Assembly: GCF_019431355.1 (NCBI RefSeq)
Contig: NZ_CP080269.1
Span: 1,922,001 to 1,986,000, forward strand
DNA length: 64,000 nucleotides
Reading direction: 5' to 3'
From: Paenibacillus sp. R14(2021)
Lineage (GTDB): Bacteria; Bacillota; Bacilli; Paenibacillales; Paenibacillaceae
Shown here: positions 24,638-33,341 of the stretch, one piece after another
Layout of the letters: every line of letters starts with the position of its first letter
Position numbering within the stretch: position 1 is the stretch's first letter
Notes under the pieces: generated by a model
Databases searched by the model: none
Seen by the model: only the letters and a program-made list of their open reading frames with translations
Told to the model about the DNA's origin: nothing
Program-made: the position numbers and the translations under genes

Positions 24638-25246
24638 TTAGTGCAAGAATCCTTTACTCAGCGAATAGATGCCGAATCCGAGCAGAATCAACCCTGACAT
24701 TCGATTGACGAGACGCATAGCGCCCGCACTCAAGATCTGCTTAATGAAGCCAACCACGAAGCTGAGAAGCAGCCACCACAGCGCGGATCCGGCGATAACG
24801 CCAAGAACAAGCACGAATAATTGCGAGGATGAAGCGCCAAGCACATCAAGCCCTGCAAAGATGCCGATAAACGACAGAATCGTTATCGGATTCGTAATCG
24901 TGAGCAGGAAAGTCGTCAGGTATGCACCTGCAATACTACGGCTCATGCCGGCTTCCTCGTCCCGATCCCCGCTTGAACGAAAGGCTTGAATGCCTAAGCA
25001 GCATAGAAACAGCCCGCCCAGCAACGAAATCCAGCTCTGCATCGATACCAAGCCGGCGGTTAGTCTGTCAAAGCCGAGAGCGGCGATGCACCCGTACAGC
25101 CCATCTGCCGTCGCCGCCCCGAGTCCGGCTGCAAAGCCGAAGCGTCTGCCCTGGTTTATCGTCCGTTTCATGCACAGGATCCCGATTGGCCCGACAGGAG
25201 CAGCAACCGACAAGCCGATTATCATTCCTTTTGCAAGCATCATCAT
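24638..25246 (-). CDS. LysE family translocator
   Basis: 202 aa with about six membrane helices. The LysE/RhtB N-terminal signature is present: MIIGLSVAAPVGPIGILCMKRTINQGRRFGFAAGLGAATADGLYG. Later ITNPITILSFIGIFAGL is the second conserved element, and the C-terminal VNRMSGLILLGFGIYSL is typical. Family members export amino acids such as lysine, arginine, homoserine or threonine. Start codon is the first of three ATG codons, eight bases after GAGGTT. Confidence 0.87.
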   Translation of the reverse strand: MMMLAKGMIIGLSVAAPVGPIGILCMKRTINQGRRFGFAAGLGAATADGLYGCIAALGFDRLTAGLVSMQSWISLLGGLFLCCLGIQAFRSSGDRDEEAGMSRSIAGAYLTTFLLTITNPITILSFIGIFAGLDVLGASSSQLFVLVLGVIAGSALWWLLLSFVVGFIKQILSAGAMRLVNRMSGLILLGFGIYSLSKGFLH

Positions 25247-25353
25247 GTCAAAATAACCTCATCTGCACGCGCTAAATAGTCGTGCTTCTTCTAGTGTAAC
25301 TGACTCCGGCAAAATTTGCATGACAAAGGGCCGTACCGAGCATTAAGTTTCCC

Positions 25354-25905
25354 TCAGAAATCGCTGTCAAAAAATGCTGTCCGAATGCCGTCCATGCTTG
25401 TCGCGTTCTTGTTCGCACGGTAGCGCTTCAGCTTCTCTTCGCCTTGATTGACCGCCCAATTGAGCAGTATATCTCGGTCACCTTCATATGCATAGTTCGG
25501 AACGCTGAACCCGCAGGAGGTTTTAACGATCTCCACATCGGACACGATGATCTGCCTGCTGCCCGGGTACAGGGTGAACAATGGCGCCAGACTGGTCCAT
25601 TCCTCTGCGCCTCGTAATATGACTCTCGCCGTGCCGTATAACCGTAGGATCAGCGGCTTGCCCTCGAAGGAAACGAACATGAAGGTAATCCGATTGGTCT
25701 CGCTCAAATGCGCGCTTGTCTCATTGCCGCTGCCCGTTAAATCCAAATAAGCAACTTGGTTCGGCGATAGTATCCGAAAAGCATCGTAGCCCTTGGGAGA
25801 TAAATTCACATGACCGCCACAAGAAGCCGTACCGACGAAAAACATCTTCTGTTCTCTGATAAACGCCTCATGCTCCGGAAGCATGGACGGGTAGACAGTG
25901 CCCAT
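25354..25905 (-). CDS. Pyridoxamine 5'-phosphate oxidase family protein
   Basis: 183 aa. Split-barrel flavin-binding fold: FFVGTASCGGHVNLSPKGYDAFRIL, AYLDLTGSGNETSAHLSETNRITFMFVSFEGKPLILRLYGTA, and a C-terminal SCGFSVPNYAYEGDRD. This subgroup is FMN-dependent and generally reduces or oxidises small molecules rather than making PLP. The start at 25905 is chosen for GAGGAG seven bases upstream; the frame opens at a TTG (25923) that overlaps that SD. It is followed by a 107-base gap without a gene. Confidence 0.83.
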   Translation of the reverse strand: MGTVYPSMLPEHEAFIREQKMFFVGTASCGGHVNLSPKGYDAFRILSPNQVAYLDLTGSGNETSAHLSETNRITFMFVSFEGKPLILRLYGTARVILRGAEEWTSLAPLFTLYPGSRQIIVSDVEIVKTSCGFSVPNYAYEGDRDILLNWAVNQGEEKLKRYRANKNATSMDGIRTAFFDSDF

Positions 25906-25943
25906 CAGCATTCTCCTCGTCAATTGAATTTCTCTTGCATATC

Positions 25944-26405
25944 CTATTCAACCGTCCGCTCGGCAAGTACCTTAAGCTGTCCGTTGCGATGCTCCAGAAA
26001 CCGCCGCATATACCGTCCCAGCACCGCGCGCTCTACAATCCAGCCCAGCATGCCGAAAGGAGCAGTGAAGGTCAGCGTATCCACCATTCGGGTTCTCGTC
26101 CCGTGCGCTTCAAAAAAATGCGCGTGCCGAAGCGACTTAAACGCGCCCTTCTGCATCTCATCAACAAAGTATACGGGGAAATCGTATTCCGTAATACGAG
26201 AGGTCAGCTGCTGCCTCACGCCAAAATGCGTCGCCTGAAAGGTCACGGTTGCCCCCGCTTCAATGCGGCCTTTGGTCGTGCCTGCAACCGCCTGCTCCTT
26301 CGTATGCTTCCATACGGTTTGCGTATGTACGTCTATATCTCTTGCGAGATCAAAGCAGCGCTCAATCGGCGCATGAATCCATACTTCCGTTCTTACTGTT
26401 ATCAC
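25944..26405 (-). CDS. SRPBCC (START-like) ligand-binding protein
   Basis: 153 aa. The helix-grip pattern is visible: VRTEVWIHAPIERCFDLARDIDVHTQTVW at the N-terminus, GATVTFQATHFGVRQQLTSRITEYDFPVYFVDEM in the sheet and a long C-terminal helix (GWIVERAVLGRYMRRFLEHRNGQLKVLAE). It resembles polyketide-cyclase-like or CoxG-like SRPBCC proteins of unknown ligand. It is 38 bases upstream of the PNPOx-family gene in the same direction, a possible two-gene operon. Confidence 0.8.
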   Translation of the reverse strand: MITVRTEVWIHAPIERCFDLARDIDVHTQTVWKHTKEQAVAGTTKGRIEAGATVTFQATHFGVRQQLTSRITEYDFPVYFVDEMQKGAFKSLRHAHFFEAHGTRTRMVDTLTFTAPFGMLGWIVERAVLGRYMRRFLEHRNGQLKVLAERTVE

Positions 26406-26726
26406 GAACGTTCACCTCTCGCTGCTTATGCCGGAATTTTCATTCATTTCGACATCTTCCAACTTTTTCCTCTTCTACCTATCCCATCACGCGAAATAGA
26501 CGAATCCGCTGGAGCCGATGGGTAGATGCTCCCTTGCCAATGTCTCCGGTACATCCGTCTCATTCCCGGGATAGAGCTTCCCTGCTATTGGCCTAATTGT
26601 CGGCCAGCAGGGCTAATGTCCAATCGGCTGCGCCGCTGATTTCATACGATATCGTATACCGAGTGCCGATAAAAACAACAAGAACTCTCAACCGGCGCCG
26701 GAATTACCATAAAGGGAGGAATTTGC
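26406..26726. other. Gene-free 321-base interval with palindrome and hairpin
   Basis: No coding sequence is supported here. It contains a hairpin CCCTGCT-att-GGCC/GGCC-AGCAGGG (about 26580-26612) and a perfect 14-base palindrome ATACGATATCGTAT (26644-26657) some 70 bases before the YjcZ-type gene. Either may regulate the divergent SRPBCC gene or the sporulation peptide. Confidence 0.5.
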
Positions 26727-26819
26727 ATGTCCGGTGTACACGGTGGATTCACCTCTGCTGGTGTGATTCTGGTTCTGTTCATTCTGCTGGTCATCGTATC
26801 CCGCGGGTTTATGTACTAA
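26727..26819 (+). CDS. YjcZ family sporulation peptide, 30 aa
   Basis: A 30-codon gene: MSGVHGGFTSAGVILVLFIL followed by LVIVSRGFMY. The Gly-rich start and single hydrophobic helix match the YjcZ/YtzL family of short membrane peptides found in Bacillus and Paenibacillus and usually expressed during sporulation. SD GGGAGGA sits six bases before the ATG, and a strong terminator follows 24 bases after the stop. The exact function is unknown. Confidence 0.85.
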   Translation: MSGVHGGFTSAGVILVLFILLVIVSRGFMY

Positions 26820-26842
26820 TCCAATCACCTAGTCGATAATGC

Positions 26843-26876
26843 GAAAACCGTCGAAGGCTTCCCTTCGACGGTTTTT
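26843..26876. terminator. Bidirectional terminator
   Basis: AAAACCGTCGAAGG and CCTTCGACGGTTTTT pair around a short loop, with A and T tails on each side. It serves the YjcZ-type gene on the plus strand and the Cof-type HAD gene on the minus strand. Confidence 0.9.
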
Positions 26877-26881
26877 CATTG

Positions 26882-27679
26882 TTACCACGCGTACGTGTAT
26901 AAGGCGTGAGCCACGCCGTCTTCCTCGTTCGAGCGGGTCAGTACATTCGCTGCATCCTTCACGCCTTCCGGCGAGTTCGCGACGGCTACGCCAAGTCCAG
27001 CGAAAGCCAGCATGCCCACATCGTTAAAATAATTCCCGATCGCCATCACGCGGCTCTGTTGAATGCCCCGCAGACGGGCAAGCTGTTCGAGTGCCTTTCC
27101 TTTGCTTGCTTCCTTATGCTGCACATCAATGAAATAATCGCCGCTGCGAATATGCTGCAGGCCATGCTTCCAGCCGTTCCACTCCTGCTCAATGATGTCC
27201 AGCTCCGCCTGCTGACCGAATAACGTAAACTTCACCAAGCCGTCCGGAAGCGGCTCCTGCGGATTGCGCATTTTCGGCAGCGCGCCGAAGCGGCTGTACA
27301 TAACCTGCGCCTCCGGCGTTATGCCCTCGATCATCATCTCAAAGGCGGTATTGATGTCGAAGTGATGCTTGCCCCGCAAACAATAGCCGCGAAACCGCTC
27401 TACCTCAGCATGATCAATACTGTATTGATGCAAAACCTGCCGGCTTGCCGCATCTACGGTAGCGGCGCCGTTATGCGTAATCATCGTACCGGCGAGGCCA
27501 AGCTCCTCCAGTACCGGAATCGCATTGGCCGGACCCCGGCCTGTACACAGCACGATTTCTGCTCCGCGATGCTGCGCTTCGCGAACGGCTTCGCGAACGC
27601 CCGGCGTCAGCACATGTCCATCCGTAAGAAGTGTCCCGTCTATATCCAGCGCAATCAAATCATAGTTGATTATCCCCAT
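26882..27679 (-). CDS. Cof-type HAD-IIB family hydrolase
   Basis: 265 aa. Motif I LIALDIDGTLLTDGHVL, motif II IVLCTGRGP, a large C2 cap domain (residues 85-190), then KGKALEQLARLRGI with the catalytic Lys and motif IV VMAIGNYFNDVGMLAFAGLGVAVANS. This is the YkrA/YwpJ-like branch of sugar- or flavin-phosphate phosphatases. Note IGNYFND in place of the usual IGDxxND: the first acidic residue of motif IV is Asn, while the final Asp remains. It follows the pseudouridine synthase gene by 33 bases. Confidence 0.85.
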   Translation of the reverse strand: MGIINYDLIALDIDGTLLTDGHVLTPGVREAVREAQHRGAEIVLCTGRGPANAIPVLEELGLAGTMITHNGAATVDAASRQVLHQYSIDHAEVERFRGYCLRGKHHFDINTAFEMMIEGITPEAQVMYSRFGALPKMRNPQEPLPDGLVKFTLFGQQAELDIIEQEWNGWKHGLQHIRSGDYFIDVQHKEASKGKALEQLARLRGIQQSRVMAIGNYFNDVGMLAFAGLGVAVANSPEGVKDAANVLTRSNEEDGVAHALYTYAW

Positions 27680-27712
27680 GGTACGTATGTCTCCTCTTCC
27701 TGCTCCTATGCG

Positions 27713-28483
27713 TCAAGCTTCTATTTCTTCCGATTCCGCGAGCGAATGCACCGTCAGCAGCGATTCAAGCTCCGTTTCGGTCAACAGCCGATAATCGCCG
27801 AGCTTCAGCTTTGCGTCCAGGACAAGCGGCCCCATTGACACGCGGCGGAGATAGACGACAAGCTTGCCGACTGCCTCGAACATCCGCTTCACCTGGTGGA
27901 ACTTCCCCTCATGGATCGTCAGCGTAATACGGCTGTAAATACCATCCTCGCGTTCTTCTTTATCGTCGATCACAAGCTCCGCCGGCATCGTCTTATAGCC
28001 ATCCTCCAGAGTCACGCCTTGCGTGAAGGCTTCCCGGTCGCGCTCATTCACGTCGCCGCGTACAATTGCCTCGTATGTCTTAGGCACATGCTTGCGCGGC
28101 GAAAGCAGGTCATGCGCCAGCTTGCCGTCATTCGTGAGCAGCAGCAGCCCTTCCGTATCCTTATCAAGCCGACCGACCGGGAACGGCTGAAGGATGCGAT
28201 CGTCCGGGTCAAGCAGGTCAATAACCGTGCGGTCTCGCGAATCCTCTGTCGCCGAAATAACGCCCTGGGGTTTATTCAGCATGACGTAGATCGTTTCCCG
28301 GTAGATGACTTCTTCATCATCGAAACGTACAACCGCGGTGTTCGGATCCAGCGTCAAGCCGAAATCCTTAACCGTCTTCCCGTCTACAGACACCCGCCCC
28401 TGCTTAACAGCCCGCTTGACTTCGCTGCGCGTACCAAAGCCCATATTTGCCAGCAGCTTATCCAGCCGCATTCTTGTAACCAT
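27713..28483 (-). CDS. rRNA pseudouridine synthase, RsuA/RluB family
   Basis: 256 aa. An S4 RNA-binding domain comes first (MRLDKLLANMGFGTRSEVKRAVKQGRVSVDG). The catalytic domain holds VMLNKPQGVISATED, the active-site PVGRLDKDTEGLLLLTNDG (catalytic Asp in RLDKDT) and a closing EGKFHQVKRMFEAVGKLVVYLRRVSMGPL. This arrangement is RsuA-like, so it probably modifies 16S rRNA (U516 equivalent). SD AGGAG lies nine bases before the ATG. Confidence 0.87.
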   Translation of the reverse strand: MVTRMRLDKLLANMGFGTRSEVKRAVKQGRVSVDGKTVKDFGLTLDPNTAVVRFDDEEVIYRETIYVMLNKPQGVISATEDSRDRTVIDLLDPDDRILQPFPVGRLDKDTEGLLLLTNDGKLAHDLLSPRKHVPKTYEAIVRGDVNERDREAFTQGVTLEDGYKTMPAELVIDDKEEREDGIYSRITLTIHEGKFHQVKRMFEAVGKLVVYLRRVSMGPLVLDAKLKLGDYRLLTETELESLLTVHSLAESEEIEA

Positions 28484-28616
28484 GCTCGCTCAGCTCCTAT
28501 TACGCCAACCTCCTCTGCAAACACATGCAGAGTTCTTCCCTCATTGTATAATAAAGCAGGTAGCATAACCAACCCATAATATGGGACCTATATCCACAGC
28601 GCAAGCACTACAACAA

Positions 28617-28676
28617 AATAAGCTGTCTAATAGAGGCTCCGCCCCCACCCGGGTACGTCGCTTCATCAGACAGCTT
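28617..28676 (-). terminator. Possible terminator after the relQ-DUF309 operon
   Basis: AAAGCTGTCT and AGACAGCTT are inverted repeats separated by a 35-base GC-rich loop, followed on the minus strand by ATTTTGTTG. The long loop makes it less certain. Confidence 0.4.
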
Positions 28677-28703
28677 TCTTGATCTCTTGGTTAGCCGGCT
28701 TTG

Positions 28704-29129
28704 TCATGATTCGGATATCCTTTGCTCCGGCGGCTTTTCCGCAAGCGCTTTCGCAAGCTCGCGCAGCATTTCGTCCGCAACAACGAGCCGAAACGCTGCG
28801 AATGGCGGAGCCGCCGCATCGCGCAGCACGGCAAGGCTTAACCTCACATCAGCTAGCAGCTGCCGCAAATCGAGACCCATCCAAATGTCCGGGTACGCGA
28901 TAAGCTTGTTCTCCGCCTGTGTGAACAGCTTGACCGCTCCGGAATAATTATCGTTACGCCAATGATGCAGCCCGACTGCGGCTTGGAGCAGCCCTTGGTA
29001 GAGGGTGCTGCGCCCTTCCTCGAGCCACAGCTCCTCCATTACCTCATGACATTCAAAATAGTCCTCATCAACGTTGAACAGAACGACAAAATAAACAAAC
29101 CGTTCATCGTAGCTGCGTGCCGCCGCCAT
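28704..29129 (-). CDS. DUF309 domain-containing protein
   Basis: 141 aa. The DUF309 signature is clear: FNVDEDYFECHEVMEELWLEEG, then LYQGLLQAAVGLHHWRNDNYSGAVKLFTQAENKL. The HE...EE...QG...H pattern resembles a helical metal- or ligand-binding site; function is not established. The ATG follows the TAA of relQ with no base between, so translation is coupled to the alarmone synthetase. Confidence 0.85.
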   Translation of the reverse strand: MAAARSYDERFVYFVVLFNVDEDYFECHEVMEELWLEEGRSTLYQGLLQAAVGLHHWRNDNYSGAVKLFTQAENKLIAYPDIWMGLDLRQLLADVRLSLAVLRDAAAPPFAAFRLVVADEMLRELAKALAEKPPEQRISES

Positions 29130-29933
29130 TTACGTCGTGCCGCCCTTCTTCGCCCGTGCGATTGCCGACCGGATATCGTCGGACAACATGCGAATGGCGT
29201 AAGCATCCTCTTTCTCCCACAGCTCATTGAACCGCAGCTGGAATTGCACGGCTTCCCGAACGCGATGAAAGAAGTAGAGCTCTTGGATATCGCTAAGGAC
29301 GCTGGACACCATGTTGGATTTCTCCTCGAATTCCCTCTGGGCGTCCAATATTTCCTTGCGAATGCTCGACATTTCGGTATCCAGAACCGAAGCGGCCTCT
29401 GCCGCCTTCTTCAGCCGGCCCCGTACTTCATCCGGCAGGCTCTCTTTGTACTTATAGTTGAGCGAATGCTCGATGGTCGCCCAGAAATTCATCGCCAGCG
29501 TACGGATTTGAATCTCTGCCAGCACGTTCTTCAAGCCGATAGCCGTTTGCACTGGATACTCTATGATCATGTGATAGCTGCGATAGCCGCTGTCTTTGAA
29601 ATTCGTAATATAGTCCTTCTCGTACACGAGCTTCAAATCCTTGCGCGCGCGGATAAAGGAAGCCACGCGGTGGATATCATCGACGAATTGGCACATGATT
29701 CGAATGCCTGCTATATCCTCGATACCCGTGTCGATTTTTTCCATCGGCACCGACAGCCGCTTGGCTTTCTCCAATATACTTGAGATCCGCTTGACCCGGC
29801 CGGTAACGAACTCGATCGGCGAATAGGCTTCCCGATTCTTCAGTTCGGTACGGAGCGTCTTCAGCTTCACCTTTAATTCTTCCACTGCCTGCTCATATGG
29901 CTGCAAAAATAGTCCCCAGTCTCTTCCGTCCAT
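29130..29933 (-). CDS. relQ: Small alarmone synthetase (GTP pyrophosphokinase), RelQ type with C-terminal extension
   Basis: 267 aa. Residues 1-212 match RelQ/YjbM across the length: FLQPYEQAVEELKVKLKTLR, SPIEFVTGRVKRISSILEKA, GIEDIAGIRIMCQFVDDI, SGYRSYHMIIEYPVQT and VLAEIQIRTLAMNFWATIEHSLNYKY (the ExQIRT catalytic region). It makes (p)ppGpp from ATP and GDP or GTP in the cytoplasm. RelQ of B. subtilis ends at about 211 residues; this protein has some 55 more (VSSVLSDIQELYFFHRVREA onward), predicted helical. Its stop abuts the DUF309 start. Confidence 0.9.
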   Translation of the reverse strand: MDGRDWGLFLQPYEQAVEELKVKLKTLRTELKNREAYSPIEFVTGRVKRISSILEKAKRLSVPMEKIDTGIEDIAGIRIMCQFVDDIHRVASFIRARKDLKLVYEKDYITNFKDSGYRSYHMIIEYPVQTAIGLKNVLAEIQIRTLAMNFWATIEHSLNYKYKESLPDEVRGRLKKAAEAASVLDTEMSSIRKEILDAQREFEEKSNMVSSVLSDIQELYFFHRVREAVQFQLRFNELWEKEDAYAIRMLSDDIRSAIARAKKGGTT

Positions 29934-29948
29934 CCGGCCGCCTCCTGT

Positions 29949-31061
29949 CTAAGACCGATGATCTGCTCCTATGGCCTCTACGATCGATTTGAATCCATCT
30001 CTGCGCAAGTAGGCTTTGAGCCCGTCCGCCAGCTCGCGCAGCAATTCCGGCCCCTTGTAGATGAGCCCGGTATATATTTCAACAAGACTTGCACCTGCGC
30101 GAATTTTATCGTATGCATCCGATGCCGTAAAGATGCCGCCTGAACCAATAATGGGCATCTTGCCGCCGGTTAAACGGTAGACTTCGCGCACGACTGCTGT
30201 CGAACGTTCGCGGAGCGGTTTGCCGCTCAAGCCGCCAGTTTCCCTTGAATTCGCATGCTGAAGCCCGTCACGGCTGATTGTCGTATTCGTAGCGATAATG
30301 CCGTTTACGCCGCTTGCAACGATCGTATCTACAGTATAGCCCAGCTGCTCGTCCGTCATATCTGGGGCGATTTTCACAAGCACGGGCTTGCGCGCCGCGC
30401 CGCTCTTGCCTGCTTGCTTGCCCATCTCTTCCATGACTGTCGAAAGCAGCAGGCGGAGCTCGTCCCCGTGCTGAAGCGCGCGAAGATCGGGCGTGTTGGG
30501 CGAGCTGATATTGACCACGAAGAAGTCACCGTATGTATAAAGCTGCTGCAAGCATGCGCGGTAATCTTCATGCGCCAGCTCGTTTGGCGTGGTTTTGTTC
30601 TTGCCGATATTCACGGCGATGGGGATTCGGCGGTTCGTATCCTTCGCGAGCCGCTCGGCCATGGCGGCAGCACCGTCATTGTTGAAGCCCATCCGATTGA
30701 CGAGCGCTTCGTCGGACGGAAGCCGAAACAGCCTCGGCAGGTCATTGCCCGCTTGTCCCTTCGGCGTTACTGTGCCGACTTCGGCAAAGCTGAAGCCGAT
30801 ATTAGCAAACATATCAACGGCTTTCGCATTCTTATCAAGGCCCGCTGCAAGTCCGATCGGGTGGGCAAAGTGCAAGCCGAATACGCCCATCTCCAATTCC
30901 TTCGCTTCCGGTACGCCGTACATCGCTCGCATGAATGCCGGAACCCCCGGGACGCGGCTGGCCGTATGAAGCCCGTCAATAACGAGATGATGCGCCTTCT
31001 CTGCATCCATCCGAAAGAAATAAGGTTTGGCCACTTTACTGTACAACACTGAATGATTCAC
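29949..31061 (-). CDS. pyrD: Dihydroorotate dehydrogenase (quinone), class 2
   Basis: 370 aa. It oxidises dihydroorotate to orotate in pyrimidine synthesis, passing electrons to quinone at the membrane. The class 2 N-terminal helical extension is present (PYFFRMDAEKAHHLVIDGL). FMN-barrel motifs follow: HPIGLAAGLDKNAKAVD, FAEVGTVTPKGQAGN, RMGFNND, VNISSPNTPDLR with the catalytic Ser in place of the class 1 Cys, and SGGIFTASDAYDKIRAGASLVEIYTGLIYKGP. There is no pyr operon or PyrK around it. Confidence 0.93.
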   Translation of the reverse strand: MNHSVLYSKVAKPYFFRMDAEKAHHLVIDGLHTASRVPGVPAFMRAMYGVPEAKELEMGVFGLHFAHPIGLAAGLDKNAKAVDMFANIGFSFAEVGTVTPKGQAGNDLPRLFRLPSDEALVNRMGFNNDGAAAMAERLAKDTNRRIPIAVNIGKNKTTPNELAHEDYRACLQQLYTYGDFFVVNISSPNTPDLRALQHGDELRLLLSTVMEEMGKQAGKSGAARKPVLVKIAPDMTDEQLGYTVDTIVASGVNGIIATNTTISRDGLQHANSRETGGLSGKPLRERSTAVVREVYRLTGGKMPIIGSGGIFTASDAYDKIRAGASLVEIYTGLIYKGPELLRELADGLKAYLRRDGFKSIVEAIGADHRS

Positions 31062-31174
31062 TCCGTTCTTCGTGTTAGCTCTATCGAACAGTTTAACGTG
31101 TCGGCGGCGAAAAAGAAAGAGCCCGCCGCGGCTTTCAGGACGGCAGACCCCACCACAATTTCCGTCATCCCTAG

Positions 31175-31203
31175 TTGTCTCGTCCCGGGAAAACGATTAC
31201 AAT
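31175..31203 (+). promoter_or_regulatory. Sigma-A-like promoter of the 46-aa membrane protein
   Basis: TTGTCT at 31175-31180 and TACAAT at 31198-31203 with a 17-base spacer. Confidence 0.65.
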
Positions 31204-31245
31204 ACATACATATCCCTATCTGAATGAAAAGAAAGGTTGATCCGT

Positions 31246-31386
31246 ATGAGCCAAGCTAAGAAGAAGCCCCCTATCATGAAATCCAAGCAAAAGGAAGAAA
31301 TCAATAAGAAAGCTCTTGTTTGGATCGGATCGATCTTCGCCCTGATCGTCATCGTCATGGCAGTCCTGCTTATCGTCGATAAATAA
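31246..31386 (+). CDS. Small single-pass membrane protein, 46 aa
   Basis: The frame has a lysine-rich N-terminus (MSQAKKKPPIMKSKQKEEIN), then one hydrophobic helix (ALVWIGSIFALIVIVMAVLLIV) and ends DK. It should be inserted with the basic end inside. A good promoter lies 43 bases before it and the SD AAAGG before the ATG is moderate. Codon phase and the promoter support a real gene; no family recognised. Confidence 0.65.
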   Translation: MSQAKKKPPIMKSKQKEEINKKALVWIGSIFALIVIVMAVLLIVDK

Positions 31387-31403
31387 GCTGCATGAATTCT
31401 TTC

Positions 31404-32819
31404 CTATAACCAGCGGTATACAACAGCGGAGTTCGTCTCGTCCTGAACCGGCTGCAAGCGGAAACGCGATGCAATCGGGGCAGTTTTGGCGGGAAGGACG
31501 CCGCTTTTTATTTTGACCTTCGTGCCGAGCGGCACGAGGTCGAACAGCTCCTCGAGATCTTTCCGCAGCATGCGTACGCAGCCGTGCGACTCGTCCTTGC
31601 CGATACTGTCAGGATCGTTCGTGCCATGAATCGCATACAAGGTGCTTGATAAGGTCATGCCCCTGCTGCCGAACTCACTGTCGTCCTGGCCGTTCGGATT
31701 GCGCACCTTCTCGGTAATGGCGAAGCTTCCGGCAGGCGTCTTATCGCCGCCAAGCCCCACGGTGTAGCTTCGCACGATAACGTCACCGCTTACGACGGCC
31801 AGCTGGTGCGTGTCCTTATCGATAATAATGGACAGCGGCTCGTCAGGCAGCTGGTTACTCTCGGAAGCTGGGCCTCCAGAAGCCGCGCTGCTTCCTGGCT
31901 TATTCGTGTTTGTTGGTGAAGCATCCTGACTGCCTGATTCTTCATCGCCAGGCTTGCCTCCGGCTGCTGCCGACTTCAGCTGGCGAAGAAGCTTTGGAAA
32001 CAGCTGCTTCATCGCAAGCGAGCTGCCCGACAGAATATTATTTGGATAGGGCTTGTTTAGCGCTTCCAGCCCGCTTGGCCATGATTTCGTCCGCTCACGG
32101 TACTGCACGATGCCACTGGCGAGCGTCCACTGCATTTCCTGCTGCGCGCTCCATGCCGTGTAGGTCTTGAACGCTGCCGATGCATCGTCGGGCTGGCAGT
32201 CGCATGTCTTCGCATCCAGAAGGCTGACATCCGCTTGCCCGTCACGCTGCTTCTGCGTTTGCACTACGATGCGCGTGTCTCCTGTCCATTTGCGCCACGG
32301 TCCGTCTTGCTCCAGCATGACGGCTAATCCGATCTTCGCACCTCCGCCGCTTCCTTTCAGCAGCACCCCAAGCGCCTTGCCCAGCGTTCCCCCGCCGGAC
32401 GGCTTAACGAACATGACGGCCAATCCAGGCGATTCATCCGATGTCTGAACCGGGTCGGCGGAAGCTTCGCTCTGCACCGAATTCGAACCCTGCTTCGCAT
32501 CCTCATCCTTTTTGCTAAGCGGCAGGATCAGCGTTAACGCTAGAATGGCGAGCAAGCCCGCCGTTGTTCGCATCAGCAGCATGCGCGATCGCCGCTTGCG
32601 ATTCCATGCGGCGATCATTTGCTTCGGCTCGCTTGCTAACGGATGCTGCTTGCGTTCATAGGCATCATAGATGCTTCCGGATTGAAGGAAGCAATAATTC
32701 GCCTTTGCTTCCTTCTCTTCCTGCATATATTGCTTTCCGAGCAGGTACCAAGCCATGCGGTTGTTCGGGTGGCTCTGAACGTAGCGCTTCAAATAATTCA
32801 TGTCGTCTTGCAGATCCAC
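31404..32819 (-). CDS. L,D-transpeptidase with N-terminal TPR-like region
   Basis: About 471 aa. The cytoplasmic N-terminus has a TPR-like segment (LKRYVQSHPNNRMAWYLLGKQYMQ), then one membrane helix (TTAGLLAILALTLILPL), a low-complexity Ser/Gly-rich linker and a C-terminal YkuD domain: IIIDKDTHQLAVVSGDVIVRSY, YAIHGTNDPDSIGKDESHGCVRML with catalytic His and Cys near 414. It cross-links peptidoglycan outside the membrane. I prefer the GTG at 32819 (GGGAGG eight bases upstream); the frame stays open to 32954. Confidence 0.85.
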   Translation of the reverse strand: MDLQDDMNYLKRYVQSHPNNRMAWYLLGKQYMQEEKEAKANYCFLQSGSIYDAYERKQHPLASEPKQMIAAWNRKRRSRMLLMRTTAGLLAILALTLILPLSKKDEDAKQGSNSVQSEASADPVQTSDESPGLAVMFVKPSGGGTLGKALGVLLKGSGGGAKIGLAVMLEQDGPWRKWTGDTRIVVQTQKQRDGQADVSLLDAKTCDCQPDDASAAFKTYTAWSAQQEMQWTLASGIVQYRERTKSWPSGLEALNKPYPNNILSGSSLAMKQLFPKLLRQLKSAAAGGKPGDEESGSQDASPTNTNKPGSSAASGGPASESNQLPDEPLSIIIDKDTHQLAVVSGDVIVRSYTVGLGGDKTPAGSFAITEKVRNPNGQDDSEFGSRGMTLSSTLYAIHGTNDPDSIGKDESHGCVRMLRKDLEELFDLVPLGTKVKIKSGVLPAKTAPIASRFRLQPVQDETNSAVVYRWL

Positions 32820-32984
32820 TGGCGAATCCTCCCGGCTCCATTCGATTGTAGCTACTATATCGGCAGAAGAGCCGCCAGGTTTGTACCCGAACGGCTCTTT
32901 TTTTAACTTTAATTTCAGATTAACTTGAATGGCTTCTTCGATTCTGGCTAGCATCGTCTCGGCAGCCGCGTCCAGACATTAAGA

Positions 32985-33021
32985 AACCCCCATCTCCTGC
33001 TGGAACAGGAAACGGGGGTTT
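32985..33021 (-). terminator. Terminator after fer
   Basis: AAACCCCC pairs with GGGGGTTT, with an internal CCTG/CAGG pairing; on the minus strand TTTCTT follows. It ends the ferredoxin transcript. Confidence 0.75.
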
Positions 33022-33039
33022 ATGCGTAATTATGCGCGA

Positions 33040-33325
<286 letters not shown>

Positions 33326-33341
33326 ATAAAGCGAACAACCC

